DNA of 64,000 bases from Anderseniella sp964390445 (GCA_964390445.1 CAYMJJ010000004.1:4110-68109); one strand, 5' to 3'; shown: positions 1 through 9,215, numbered from the stretch's first letter. Numbers and translations: made by a program. Notes: generated from the sequence alone by a model not told the origin.

Positions 1-332
1 GGCGTCAGATCGCCAATTTCAAGTGCGTCAGTGGCATTGCGCTTCACCAGCTCCCAGCTGCCGGTATTGGCATACACCTTGGCCAGTGTGTACTTGGCGC
101 GCGCATCGCGCGGGTACTTTACCAGGTGCTGTTCAAGCGTGGAGATGGCCTGGTCGTACTGACCAACTTCAACGGCCTTCGCAACAAAGCTGCCGAGCAC
201 CGAAATGTCCTCCGGCGCTGAATAGCGCTGGTCGAACAGGGCAGGATAATTGTCTGCTTTGGCCACGCCGGACATGCCGGTAACCGCCAACAGCAACCCT
301 GCCGCCGCCCGCAATACACAAACCTTATTCAT
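1..332 (-). CDS. Periplasmic TPR protein, 3' end cut by window edge
   Basis: The reading frame is open from an ATG at 332 down to base 1 with no stop, so only about 110 N-terminal residues are visible. The protein begins with a clear signal peptide: hydrophobic core at about residues 9-20 and a likely cleavage after Ala-Lys-Ala at residue 26. From about residue 50 the sequence reads like tetratricopeptide helices (pattern A..VG.YD.AI..LE..L..YP.D..A.Y.LA.VYA..G). This suggests an exported protein-interaction scaffold. I do not recognise the specific family, and the rest lies outside the window. No strong Shine-Dalgarno is visible. Confidence 0.75.
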   Translation of the reverse strand, partial: MNKVCVLRAAAGLLLAVTGMSGVAKADNYPALFDQRYSAPEDISVLGSFVAKAVEVGQYDQAISTLEQHLVKYPRDARAKYTLAKVYANTGSWELVKRNATDALEIGDLT

Positions 333-378
333 CTCAGGTATCCGGATTTGAAAACCGCCCCCGGCTCTTCAAGATGTT

Positions 379-431
379 TTGTCTAACATGTCGTGGCGGA
401 ATGCGAAAGATGTGCAAGTAGAATTGTCTAA
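379..431. repeat. Direct repeat TTGTCTAA x2 upstream of yggT
   Basis: The octamer TTGTCTAA occurs at 379-386 and 424-431, 45 bp apart start to start, in the 221-bp gap between the divergent TPR gene and yggT. It could be a pair of operator half-sites serving either gene, or chance. I see no other structure, terminator or small gene between 333 and 553. Confidence 0.25.
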
Positions 432-553
432 TACTGTGACGCAAAAGCCACAATCGAGCGGTGCCGACCCTGCTCGTCAACCTTGCAGAACACTGGCGTC
501 ACGGCTACATGGTTGCTCAAGCACCCCTTCTGGCTTGAAAGGCTTGATCGCGC

Positions 554-832
554 ATGAACCCGTTTGTCTGGCTGCTGCTAACCGTCATCAACATCTATGT
601 CTGGATCATCATCATCATGGTGGTGATGAGCTGGCTGCTGGCCTTCAACGTCATCAACAAGTCAAACAATTTCGTCCGTCAGGTCAATTATGCGCTGTAC
701 CGGCTCACCGAGCCGCTTCTCGGGCCGATTCGGCGCATCCTGCCGGACCTTGGCGGTTTGGACCTGTCGCCGATGGTCCTGCTGCTCGGCCTGTTGTTCC
801 TGCAGCGCGTGGTTATTCAGTACCTCGCCTGA
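554..832 (+). CDS. YggT family integral membrane protein
   Basis: This 92-residue protein has two hydrophobic segments (about residues 4-27 and 71-90) separated by an amphipathic stretch containing EPLLGPIRRILP, the hallmark of the YggT family. YggT proteins sit in the inner membrane; their function is poorly defined, with links to osmotic stress tolerance and chloroplast-type membrane assembly. The length is typical. The gene sits 103 bp before folD on the same strand, so the two may be co-transcribed. Confidence 0.88.
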   Translation: MNPFVWLLLTVINIYVWIIIIMVVMSWLLAFNVINKSNNFVRQVNYALYRLTEPLLGPIRRILPDLGGLDLSPMVLLLGLLFLQRVVIQYLA

Positions 833-935
833 CGTCGCGATGCGGCAAGGATGTGACGCCATTGCAGTGGTGATCCACCCGCGAAAGCCAAACATTGAAC
901 CGGAAAGAAGCCATTCAGGGAGGCAGGATCTCAAC

Positions 936-1820
936 ATGTGCGCAGCAAAAGTCATCGACGGCAAGAAGTTCGCGGAAAGTCTGCGCGAGCGCATCGCCAG
1001 CGCAGTATCTTCACTCAAGGCTGAACACGGCCTGACACCCGGCCTCGCCGTGGTGCTGGTCGGCGAAGACCCGGCAAGCCAGGTTTACGTGCGCAACAAG
1101 GCCAGGCAGACCGCCGAGGTCGGCATGAAGTCCGTTGAACACAAGCTGGACGCGGATACTTCGGAAGCCGACGTGCTGGCCATGGTCGACCAGCTCAACC
1201 ATGACGACACCATCCACGGTATCCTGGTCCAGTTGCCGCTGCCATCGCACATCGACGCCACCAAGGTGATCAACTCGATCAATCCGGACAAGGATGTCGA
1301 CGGCTTCCACATCATCAACGCCGGCCGCCTCGCCACTGGCCAGGACTCACTCGTTCCGTGCACACCGGTTGGCTCGGTCATGCTGGCCAAGGACGAACTG
1401 GGCGACTTGTCCGGCCTGGAGGCCGTCGTCATTGGCCGCTCCAACATTGTCGGCAAGCCGGTTGCGCAGCTTCTGCTTCAGGAAAACTGCACCGTCACCA
1501 TCGCCCATAGCCGCACGAAGGATCTGCCAGCCGTCGTGCGCCGGGCAGACCTGGTGATTGCCGCTGTCGGACGCGCCGAAATGGTCAAGGGCGACTGGAT
1601 CAAGCAGGGTGCCTGCGTGATTGATGTGGGCATCAACCGCATCGAACGCGATGGCAAGAACCGAATTGTCGGTGACTGCGACTACGACAGCTGCGCCGAA
1701 GTTGCCGGATCAATCACACCGGTTCCCGGCGGCGTCGGGCCCATGACGATCGCCTGCCTGTTGCACAACACCGTGCATGCAGCTTGCGCCATCAAGGGCG
1801 TTGACGTACCGCAAATGTAA
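936..1820 (+). CDS. folD: Bifunctional methylenetetrahydrofolate dehydrogenase / methenyltetrahydrofolate cyclohydrolase
   Basis: FolD interconverts 5,10-methylene-, 5,10-methenyl- and 10-formyl-tetrahydrofolate in the cytosol and so feeds purine and fMet synthesis. The protein is 294 residues, normal for the family. Visible signatures include the substrate region with YVRNKARQTAEVG (catalytic Lys), DVDGFH, PCTP, the NADP-binding GRSNIVGKP and the C-terminal PVPGGVGPMT. The frame stays open upstream to 690, but I chose ATG 936 because it follows a purine-rich AGGGAGGCAGG element and gives the family's usual N-terminus. Confidence 0.96.
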   Translation: MCAAKVIDGKKFAESLRERIASAVSSLKAEHGLTPGLAVVLVGEDPASQVYVRNKARQTAEVGMKSVEHKLDADTSEADVLAMVDQLNHDDTIHGILVQLPLPSHIDATKVINSINPDKDVDGFHIINAGRLATGQDSLVPCTPVGSVMLAKDELGDLSGLEAVVIGRSNIVGKPVAQLLLQENCTVTIAHSRTKDLPAVVRRADLVIAAVGRAEMVKGDWIKQGACVIDVGINRIERDGKNRIVGDCDYDSCAEVAGSITPVPGGVGPMTIACLLHNTVHAACAIKGVDVPQM

Positions 1821-1847
1821 CCGGATGCCACTTGCTGGCCATGGCCG

Positions 1848-2375
1848 TCAGGCCTTGGCTCGCTCAATTGCCTCGACGATCAACCGCTTGGCTTCATCTG
1901 CATCGCCCCAGCCATGCGTCTTGGCCCACTTGCCAACTTCCAGATCCTTGTAGTGCTCAAAGAAGTGCTCGATCTGGCGCACCTGGATCTCGGGCAGATC
2001 GGTGAAGTTCATCACCTTGTCGTAGCGCTGCGTGATCCGGCTCACCGGCACACCGATGATCTTCTCGTCACCACCGGCTTCGTCTTCCATCTTCATCACG
2101 CCGACCGGGCGCACGGCGATCACCGCACCCGGCACCAGTGAACGCTGCGATATCACCAGCAGATCACACGGATCGCCATCTTCCGACAGCGTGTGCGGAA
2201 TGAAGCCGTAATTGCCCGGGTAACGCATCGACGTGTAGAGGAACCGATCCACCACCATCGTGCCTGCGGCCTTGTCCATCTCGTACTTGATCGGCTCGCC
2301 ACCGATCGGCACTTCGATGATGACGTTCACAACATCCGGTGGCGCATCCCCAATCGAGATTTCATCAATACGCAT
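1848..2375 (-). CDS. ppa: Inorganic pyrophosphatase
   Basis: Soluble family I pyrophosphatase of 175 residues, which hydrolyses PPi to drive biosynthetic reactions. The active-site signature EDGDPCDLLV (family pattern D-x-D-P-x-D) is present, along with the GNYGFIPHT segment and the metal-binding acidic residues of the C-terminal half. It converges on folD with a 27-bp gap. The length and N-terminus match the alphaproteobacterial hexameric type. Confidence 0.96.
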   Translation of the reverse strand: MRIDEISIGDAPPDVVNVIIEVPIGGEPIKYEMDKAAGTMVVDRFLYTSMRYPGNYGFIPHTLSEDGDPCDLLVISQRSLVPGAVIAVRPVGVMKMEDEAGGDEKIIGVPVSRITQRYDKVMNFTDLPEIQVRQIEHFFEHYKDLEVGKWAKTHGWGDADEAKRLIVEAIERAKA

Positions 2376-2463
2376 GAATTTCCTCGTTCAATGTTGTGTG
2401 CAAGGCAGGCATGATCGAAGCTGGGGCCTGTCTGCGTTCTGAAAACATGGAGCGACTGTTATC

Positions 2464-3057
2464 ATGAGATGGAGTGTCTTGGCTGCATCAACTCTTGTCG
2501 CACTCGCAAGCCCCGCATGGGCCGGCAGCAAGACAAGCGCTTATTCGACCTTGAACTTCGAGACCGGCTGCAAGACGGTACTGGAAGCAGAGGAAGGCGG
2601 CGGTGTCTGGTTGCTTTGCGACGGCTTCAAGGACATCCCTGTCCATGTCGCCGAGGGCGATCTTCGCATGTCGGTGAAGTTTGGCGGCACCGCCGGCAAT
2701 GCCCAGGGCACCTGGCAAAGTTTTGGTGCCTTCAATTCGATTGGTGAAACCATTGAATGGCGCCTTGATGATGGCCACCCGTTTGCAACGATCCTGCGCT
2801 GGACTCTCGACTTCTCCGCCATGCGCGCCGTCACACCAGGCCCGGAACATCGGGGGCAGGTACTGGTCATTTCCACCATCGATGATGATGCCGGCAATCC
2901 AAGTTGCATGGCAGGGCTGGTTGATGCCCGCGCCAACGAAAATGCAAACGAACTGGCAAGACAAATCGCCGACACCATTGCGCGCTCGTTCAAATGTGGC
3001 ACCGATACGCCCCAGTTTCACGGCAAGCAAGGCTCGCTGGTCTCGCTGCCGAACTAG
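2464..3057 (+). CDS. Secreted protein of unknown function
   Basis: A 197-residue protein with a good signal peptide (cleavage likely after Ala-Trp-Ala at residue 20). The mature part is polar, has several cysteines (near residues 37, 53, 156 and 180) that could form disulfides in the periplasm, and shows no motif I recognise. Translation starts from ATG 2464 with GGAG about ten bases upstream. It is divergent from ppa, and its stop codon TAG shares the palindrome CTAG with the stop of the opposing peptidase gene. Function unknown. Confidence 0.75.
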   Translation: MRWSVLAASTLVALASPAWAGSKTSAYSTLNFETGCKTVLEAEEGGGVWLLCDGFKDIPVHVAEGDLRMSVKFGGTAGNAQGTWQSFGAFNSIGETIEWRLDDGHPFATILRWTLDFSAMRAVTPGPEHRGQVLVISTIDDDAGNPSCMAGLVDARANENANELARQIADTIARSFKCGTDTPQFHGKQGSLVSLPN

Positions 3058-5117
3058 TTCGCAGCCCCGGCAAGCCCACGCTTTTCCAGCATGGCGTCAG
3101 GTGTTGGCAGCCGGTCACGAAATGCCTTGTAGGCTTCTTCTGGCGGCCTTGAATTGCCGCTGGCATACACACTCTCCAGCAACCGTTTGGCGAGCGCCGG
3201 ATCAAACGGGTCTCCTGCCTCTTCAAACGCAGCGAAGGCATCGGCGTCGAGCACTTCAGACCACATGTAGCTGTAATATCCTGCGGCGTAGCCGTCGCCA
3301 TAATAGACGTGAGAAAAGTGCGGCGTGCGATGGCGCATGGTGATGGCCGCCGGCATGCCGAGGTCTTTCAGCACCGCCGCTTCAAACCCCAGCGGATCGC
3401 TTGCAGCAGTGCGTTCATCGCGGTGGGTGCGAATATCGACGAAGGCCGACGAGGTGTACTCCACCGCGTTGAACCCGGCATCGAAGGTGCGAGCCGCCAG
3501 AACCTTGTCCAGCATGTCTTGCGGCATCTGTTCACCAGTGGTCGCGTGCCGGGCATGGGCCGACAGTATCTCGGGTACGGTCAGCCAGTGCTCGTACAGT
3601 TGCGATGGCAACTCCACAAAATCTCGCGGCACCGATGTGCCGGAAACAGACGGGTAGGTCACGTCCGACATCAGGCCGTGCAGCGCATGGCCAAACTCGT
3701 GAAACAGCGTGCGCGCATCATCCAGCGACAACAACGCCGGCCGGCCTTCGGACGGCTTGGCAAAGTTCATCACGTTGAACACAACCGGAAGCTGGCCACC
3801 GTCCAGCTTGTGCTGCTTGCGCAGCAGGCTCATCCACGCGCCGGACCTCTTGGTCGGGCGTGCAAAGTAATCACCGATGAACAGGCCCCTTGGTGTACCG
3901 TCGCCATTCACCACCTCGAACATTCGCGCTTCCGGGTGCGGGCGCGGCAGGTCGGTGCGTTCCCTGAAGCGGATGCCGAACAGGCGCGTGGCCACATCGA
4001 AGGCGGCCTCGATCATCCTGTCGAGCTGGAAGTAGGGTTTCAGTACAGCCTCATCGAGATCGAACATCTGTTCGCGCAGTTTCTCGGCGTAGTATCGCCA
4101 GTCCCACGGTCTGATGGCGTCATTGATGCCGTCTTCGGCAGCAAGCCGCTGCAACTCCGCCTGCATGCTGTCAGCACTTGCAACTGCAGCAGGCCATACC
4201 CGTCCAAGAAGGCCTTCAACCGCATCGGCCGTTCCAGCCATGGTGCCGTCAAGCTTCAGACTGGCAAACGTGTCATAGCCCAGCAGCGCGCTCGCTTCTG
4301 CCCGCAGACTGAGCGTCTCGGCCACTACCGGCGCATTCTGCTGGCCATCGCCAAGTTCACCGCGCGACGTCCACGCATTGAACACTTGCTCGCGCAGATC
4401 ACGCCGGTCTGACAGCGTCAGAAACGGTTCAGCGATGGAGCGCGCCAGCGTGACCGCATATGGTGCATCGACATTGCGATCGCGTGCCGCCTGTGCCATC
4501 GCCGCGATCAGGCTGTCGGGCAAGCCGGCAAGATCATCGTGCGATGACAGTGCCAGCACCCAGCCTGCTTCATCCGCCAGAACGTTCTGCCCGAAAGTTG
4601 CAGCAAGGCTCGCCAGGCGCTGGTTGATTTCAGCCAGCCGTGCCTTTCCTGCCACGTCCAGCAATGCGCCTTCCTTGACGAACTCCTTGTGGTGCAGCTC
4701 CAGCACGCGAGCTTGCTCAGCCGTCAGATCCAGCGCGGCGCAGTCCTGGTAAAGCCTATCAAACCGGGCAAACAATTCAGCATTCATTGATATCGCCGAA
4801 TGGTGCTTCGCCAGTGCCGGACCGATTTCGCGTTCCAGCTTTTGGATCGCCGGCGTGCTGTCGGTACCGGCGCGATTCCAGAACAGCGCCGACACCCGCC
4901 GCAAGCTCAAGCCGGCAAGCTCGAACGCCTCTACGGTATTTGCCATGTCAGGCGCATCCGGATTGCTGGCAATAGCATCGATCTCGGCCAGATGCTCGCG
5001 CATTGCCGTGGCGAACGCCGCCTCAAGATCACTATCGGATATTGAAACAAATTCAGGAAGGCCGAACTGGCCTGTCCAGTTTGTAACGGCGGGATTAACG
5101 CTGGATTCAACCGGCAT
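3054..5117 (-). CDS. M3 family metallopeptidase (oligopeptidase A / dipeptidyl carboxypeptidase-like)
   Basis: Zinc metallopeptidase of 687 residues that degrades short peptides, usually in the cytoplasm. The zinc-binding HEFGH motif is at residues 473-477, followed by ALHG, and the third ligand Glu lies in FVELPSQLYEHW downstream. Length fits the M3A (Dcp/OpdA) family and there is no signal peptide. The gene starts 19 bp after typA on the same strand with a GAGAGGATG ribosome-binding region, so it is probably co-transcribed with typA. I cannot separate prlC from dcp by eye, so no symbol is given. Confidence 0.92.
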   Translation of the reverse strand: MPVESSVNPAVTNWTGQFGLPEFVSISDSDLEAAFATAMREHLAEIDAIASNPDAPDMANTVEAFELAGLSLRRVSALFWNRAGTDSTPAIQKLEREIGPALAKHHSAISMNAELFARFDRLYQDCAALDLTAEQARVLELHHKEFVKEGALLDVAGKARLAEINQRLASLAATFGQNVLADEAGWVLALSSHDDLAGLPDSLIAAMAQAARDRNVDAPYAVTLARSIAEPFLTLSDRRDLREQVFNAWTSRGELGDGQQNAPVVAETLSLRAEASALLGYDTFASLKLDGTMAGTADAVEGLLGRVWPAAVASADSMQAELQRLAAEDGINDAIRPWDWRYYAEKLREQMFDLDEAVLKPYFQLDRMIEAAFDVATRLFGIRFRERTDLPRPHPEARMFEVVNGDGTPRGLFIGDYFARPTKRSGAWMSLLRKQHKLDGGQLPVVFNVMNFAKPSEGRPALLSLDDARTLFHEFGHALHGLMSDVTYPSVSGTSVPRDFVELPSQLYEHWLTVPEILSAHARHATTGEQMPQDMLDKVLAARTFDAGFNAVEYTSSAFVDIRTHRDERTAASDPLGFEAAVLKDLGMPAAITMRHRTPHFSHVYYGDGYAAGYYSYMWSEVLDADAFAAFEEAGDPFDPALAKRLLESVYASGNSRPPEEAYKAFRDRLPTPDAMLEKRGLAGAAN

Positions 5118-5136
5118 TCAACATCCTCTCAAGGGG

Positions 5137-6966
5137 TCAGGCGCTGAGCGCATCCTCATTGCGGCGGCGCTCTTCGCGCTTGCGCTCGTGCGGATCAAGG
5201 GTCGCCTTGCGCAAACGAATCGACTGCGGCGTCACCTCGACCAGTTCATCATCGGTGATGTACGACAGTGCGCGTTCGAGCGTCAGCCGGATCGGCGGCG
5301 TGAGCAGGATGGAATCGTCCTTGCCCGACGCGCGGATGTTGGTCAGCTGCTTGGCCTTGAGAACGTTGATCTCGAGGTCGTTGCCACGGGTATGCTCGCC
5401 CACAATCATGCCGGCATACACCTTGTTGCCCGGCTCGATGAACATCGGCCCGCGATCCTCGAGCTTCCACAGCGCATAGGCAACCGCTTCACCTTCACCA
5501 TTGGACAGCAGCACGCCAGTGTGGCGAGAGGGAATGTTGCCGAGAAACGGCACATAGGCATGGAACAGCCGGTTCATGATAGCCGTGCCCCGGGTGTCGG
5601 TCATCAGTTCGCCCTGGTAGCCGATCAGGCCACGCGTCGGTGCATGGAACACCAGCCGCTGCCGGCCAGCACCGGATGGGCGCATGTCCTTGAGTTCGGC
5701 ACGGCGCTCGGAAAGTTTCTGGACCACGGCACCCGAAAACTCTTCGTCCACGTCGATGATGACTTCTTCCAGCGGTTCAAGCCGCTGGCCGGTTGTGTCG
5801 TCGGTCCGGATAACCACACGGGGACGGCCGACCGTCAGTTCAAACCCTTCGCGGCGCATGGTTTCGATCAGGATCGACAGCTGCAGTTCGCCACGGCCGG
5901 ACACCTCGAAGGCTTCGCCATCGAGATCGACGACCTTGAGTGCCACGTTGCCTTCGGCTTCCTTCATCAGCCGGTCACGGATGACGCGACTTTGCACCTT
6001 GTCGCCTTCCTTGCCAGCCAGCGGACCGTCGTTAATGCGAAACGTCATGGACAGTGTCGGCGGATCGATAGGTTGGGCCTTGATAGCCTCGGTCACCTCG
6101 ACCGCACACAGGGTGTCGGCCACGGTCGCCTTGGTCAACCCGGCGATGGCGACGATGTCGCCTGCAAAGACCTCATCCACGGGTATGCGCTCGAGACCCC
6201 GGAACGCCAGCACCTTGGACACGCGGCCCTGCTCGATCAACTTGCCGTTGCGGTCCATCGCCTTGATGGCCTGGTTCGGCTTCACCGAGCCTGACCGTAC
6301 CCGCCCGGTCAGGATGCGGCCCAGGAAGTTGTTGGCCTCGATGGTGGTGGCCAGCATCCGGAATGGGCCTTCCTCGACGGCGGGTGCCGGCACGTGCTTC
6401 ACGACGAGATCGAACAGCGCCGACATGTCGTCCTGCGGCCCATCCGGCTGCAACGACATCCAGCCCTGTTTGGCAGACCCGTAAAGGATCGGGAAATCGA
6501 GCTGCTCATTGTCGGCATCGAGGGCAGCGAACAGGTCGAACACCTCGTTGATGACTTCTTCGTGGCGTTCTTCCGGCTTGTCGATCTTGTTGATCGCCAC
6601 GATGGGGCGCAGGCCGATCTTCAGTGCCTTCTCCAGCACGAACTTGGTCTGCGGCATTGGGCCTTCAGACGCATCCACCAGCAGGATCGCACCGTCCACC
6701 ATGTTGAGGATGCGCTCCACTTCGCCGCCAAAGTCGGCATGTCCGGGCGTGTCGACGATGTTGATTCGCCCATCACGCCATTCGACCGAAGTAACTTTCG
6801 CCAGGATGGTGATGCCGCGTTCGCGCTCCAGGTCGTTGGAGTCCATGGCCCGCTCGGCAACACGCTGATTTTCGCGGACGCTACCAGACTGTGCCAGAAG
6901 CCGGTCAATCAGTGTGGTCTTGCCGTGGTCGACGTGGGCAATGATGGCAATATTTCTCAATGTCAT
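5137..6966 (-). CDS. typA: Ribosome-associated translational GTPase TypA/BipA
   Basis: TypA is an EF-G-like GTPase involved in ribosome assembly and stress adaptation. The protein is 609 residues, typical length. G1 is AHVDHGKTTL near residues 10-19, switch I/G2 contains ERGITI, G3 is DTPGHADFGGEV and G4 is NKID. The C-terminal TypA-specific region with PTRGLIGY and the family ending RKATLD are both present. It leads the typA-M3 peptidase pair and is divergent from the J-domain gene. Confidence 0.97.
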   Translation of the reverse strand: MTLRNIAIIAHVDHGKTTLIDRLLAQSGSVRENQRVAERAMDSNDLERERGITILAKVTSVEWRDGRINIVDTPGHADFGGEVERILNMVDGAILLVDASEGPMPQTKFVLEKALKIGLRPIVAINKIDKPEERHEEVINEVFDLFAALDADNEQLDFPILYGSAKQGWMSLQPDGPQDDMSALFDLVVKHVPAPAVEEGPFRMLATTIEANNFLGRILTGRVRSGSVKPNQAIKAMDRNGKLIEQGRVSKVLAFRGLERIPVDEVFAGDIVAIAGLTKATVADTLCAVEVTEAIKAQPIDPPTLSMTFRINDGPLAGKEGDKVQSRVIRDRLMKEAEGNVALKVVDLDGEAFEVSGRGELQLSILIETMRREGFELTVGRPRVVIRTDDTTGQRLEPLEEVIIDVDEEFSGAVVQKLSERRAELKDMRPSGAGRQRLVFHAPTRGLIGYQGELMTDTRGTAIMNRLFHAYVPFLGNIPSRHTGVLLSNGEGEAVAYALWKLEDRGPMFIEPGNKVYAGMIVGEHTRGNDLEINVLKAKQLTNIRASGKDDSILLTPPIRLTLERALSYITDDELVEVTPQSIRLRKATLDPHERKREERRRNEDALSA

Positions 6967-7092
6967 AGGTTTGATGCTTTCAAGAACTTTTCAAGGTTGC
7001 GCGGCGTGTAACACGCGCGGGGCTGGCACGGAATGCGCATATTGAAGCGCATTGATAACAACTGTTTCACGCTGGCACACGGAACCAGACCC

Positions 7093-7584
7093 ATGTTCGA
7101 AAAATCACGAGCCTCAAACCTGACGAGCCAGACCACCCGGATCCCTGCCGCCATCACGCTGACGTCGGGCGATGCTCTCAACGGCGCGGTCGTTGCGGCA
7201 GGCAACGGCCGCCTGACCGAGGTCCTCAACGCACCTTCGGCATTCGTCGAGTTTCACAGCCACACCGGCGAAGTGCGCCACCTCAACAAGGCAGCCATCG
7301 TCAGCATCGACCCGCTGAATGTCGGCGCTGCTGACCAGTTGACCAAGCGCAACGTGGAGGCTGCAGTTTTTGACCCCTACGCGATACTTGGCATGAACAC
7401 ACAGGCCAGTGTTGCTGAACTTCACCAGGCCTACCTGAACCTCGCCCGCACCTACCACCCTGACAGGTTTGCCTCCGCCGGACTGCCCGCCGAGGTCACC
7501 GAGTACATAGGCGCGATGGCCAAGCGTATCAACGCCGCCTGGGAAATCCTGTCGCGCAACCAGGCCGCAACCCCGGCCCAATAG
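7093..7584 (+). CDS. J-domain (DnaJ-like) protein with N-terminal beta-rich domain
   Basis: A 163-residue protein with a C-terminal J-domain (DPYAILGM, then YHPDRF containing the Hsp70-activating HPD, then KRINAAWEILS). J-domain proteins stimulate DnaK ATPase. The first roughly 90 residues are a separate domain (TLTSGD.L.G....GNGRL.EVLN....FVEF) of unknown role, perhaps for substrate or partner binding. I chose ATG 7093 rather than the in-frame ATG 7033 because homologous-looking proteins start near the basic MFEKSR segment; the longer form is possible. It converges on argG with a 12-bp gap. Confidence 0.85.
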   Translation: MFEKSRASNLTSQTTRIPAAITLTSGDALNGAVVAAGNGRLTEVLNAPSAFVEFHSHTGEVRHLNKAAIVSIDPLNVGAADQLTKRNVEAAVFDPYAILGMNTQASVAELHQAYLNLARTYHPDRFASAGLPAEVTEYIGAMAKRINAAWEILSRNQAATPAQ

Positions 7585-7596
7585 TCCGCCAGGGGT

Positions 7597-8820
7597 TCAG
7601 CGCTTGCGGTTGCGTGCCGCCAGTGTGCGCAGGCGCAGCGCATTGAGCCGTATGAAGCCTGCTGCATCCTTCTGGTCGTAGGCGCCATGATCGTCCTCGA
7701 ACGTGACCAGCTCTTCCGAGTAAAGCGACTTGTCGCTCTGCCGCCCGGTGACCATAACGTTGCCCTTGTACAGCTTGAGGCGAACCTTGCCCTCGACGTG
7801 GCGCTGCGACAAATCGATGGCAGCCTGCAACATCTCGCGCTCCGGCGAGAACCAGAAGCCGTTGTAGATCAGCTCGGCATAGCGCGGCATCAGGTCGTCC
7901 TTGAGGTGCGCGGCACCCCGGTCGAGCGTGATCGATTCCATCGCCCGGTGCGCCGTCAGCAAAATTGTGCCGCCTGGCGTTTCGTAGACACCGCGTGACT
8001 TCATGCCGACAAAGCGGTTTTCCACCAGGTCGATTCGTCCAATGCCATTGTCACGGCCCAGATCATTGAGGGCGGCAAACAGGGTGGCGGGGCTCATCGG
8101 CTTGCCGTCCAGCGCAACCGGATCACCGTTGGCGAACTCGATCTCGACGTCGGTCGCCTTGTCCGGCGCATCCATTGGCGAGACGGTACGCATGTGCACG
8201 TACTCAGGCGCTTCCACCCATGGGTCTTCCAGCACTTTTCCTTCCGATGACGAATGCAACATGTTGGCATCGACCGAAAACGGTGCTTCGCCGTGCTTGT
8301 CCTTCGGCACCGGGATCTGGTTTTCCTCAGCGAACCTGATCAGATCGGTGCGCGACTTGAAAGACCAGTCGCGCCACGGCGCGATGACCTTGATGTCGGG
8401 GTTGAGCGCATAGGCCGAAAGCTCGAAGCGGACCTGGTCATTGCCCTTTCCGGTGGCGCCGTGGGCAATTGCGTCAGCTCCCGTCTCGCGGGCAATCTCG
8501 ACAAGCCGCTTGGAGATCAGCGGGCGCGCAATGGAGGTGCCCAGCAGGTAGACGCCTTCATACAACGCATTGGCGCGAAACATCGGGAACACGAAGTCCG
8601 AGATAAACTCCTCGCGCACATCCTCGATATAGATTTCCTTGATGCCGAGCATCTCGGCCTTGCGGCGCGCCGGTTCAAGTTCGTCGCCCTGGCCCAGGTC
8701 GGCGGTAAAGGTGACGACTTCAGCATTCAGCTCGGTCTGCAGCCACTTCAGGATGATCGAGGTATCAAGACCGCCGGAGTACGCCAGCACCACCTTGTTG
8801 ACCGAACCCTTGTTCGCCAT
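7597..8820 (-). CDS. argG: Argininosuccinate synthase
   Basis: ArgG condenses citrulline and aspartate with ATP in arginine synthesis. The protein is 407 residues. The PP-loop AYSGGLDTS is at residues 13-21, and HGATGKGNDQVRFE, a citrulline/aspartate-binding segment, and KSRGVYETPGG are all conserved. It stands alone as a monocistronic leftward gene, with the small SDHAF4-like gene 100 bp upstream on the same strand. The gap holds no evident regulator site. Confidence 0.97.
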   Translation of the reverse strand: MANKGSVNKVVLAYSGGLDTSIILKWLQTELNAEVVTFTADLGQGDELEPARRKAEMLGIKEIYIEDVREEFISDFVFPMFRANALYEGVYLLGTSIARPLISKRLVEIARETGADAIAHGATGKGNDQVRFELSAYALNPDIKVIAPWRDWSFKSRTDLIRFAEENQIPVPKDKHGEAPFSVDANMLHSSSEGKVLEDPWVEAPEYVHMRTVSPMDAPDKATDVEIEFANGDPVALDGKPMSPATLFAALNDLGRDNGIGRIDLVENRFVGMKSRGVYETPGGTILLTAHRAMESITLDRGAAHLKDDLMPRYAELIYNGFWFSPEREMLQAAIDLSQRHVEGKVRLKLYKGNVMVTGRQSDKSLYSEELVTFEDDHGAYDQKDAAGFIRLNALRLRTLAARNRKR

Positions 8821-8920
8821 CTCGTCATTCTCCCGTGCATCTTGCTGATGTTAGCGCTGTTTGGCGCGAACCATTAGGACACAGTTCGCAACGCTGCAAG
8901 ATGCCAGCCAGACGACGTGG

Positions 8921-9106
8921 CTAGAAATCGCTGATGATGCCGTCCTTCTCCCAGTCGCCGTAGCGGGTAGGTTCGGGGCCCTCGCGGCCATTCAGTTCCG
9001 GCGGCAAGGGTTTGGTCCTCGCCTGGCCTTTGCGGGCGGCTGCTTCCGCAAGTGCGCGCCGGGCGGCGTCACTCAGCGGGCGTGCCGGATTGCTTTCGCT
9101 GGTCAT
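8921..9106 (-). CDS. DUF1674 / succinate dehydrogenase assembly factor 4-like protein
   Basis: A 61-residue protein ending in GPEPTRYGDWEKDGIISDF, the diagnostic C-terminus of DUF1674, the family of mitochondrial SDHAF4/Sdh8. In mitochondria this factor binds flavinylated SdhA before complex II assembly; the bacterial role is inferred from that. I chose ATG 9106, which has GAGG about six bases upstream, over ATG 9118 or the long upstream extension. The gene is divergent from htpX. Confidence 0.85.
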   Translation of the reverse strand: MTSESNPARPLSDAARRALAEAAARKGQARTKPLPPELNGREGPEPTRYGDWEKDGIISDF

Positions 9107-9215
9107 CGCATGCCTCATTGAACTGCTGGATGCTGATAAGCATATAGTGTGCGCCGGGTCCGGGCTGCAAGACAACCGGACCATGGCGGATGCGATCATC
9201 GGAGCCGTACGCACT

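Noticed and set aside
4855..6294. Long rightward open frame of 479 codons opposite the M3 peptidase and typA
   Set aside because: It is antisense to two well-supported genes, crosses their junction, and has the Arg/His/Gln-rich composition typical of antisense frames in GC-rich DNA.
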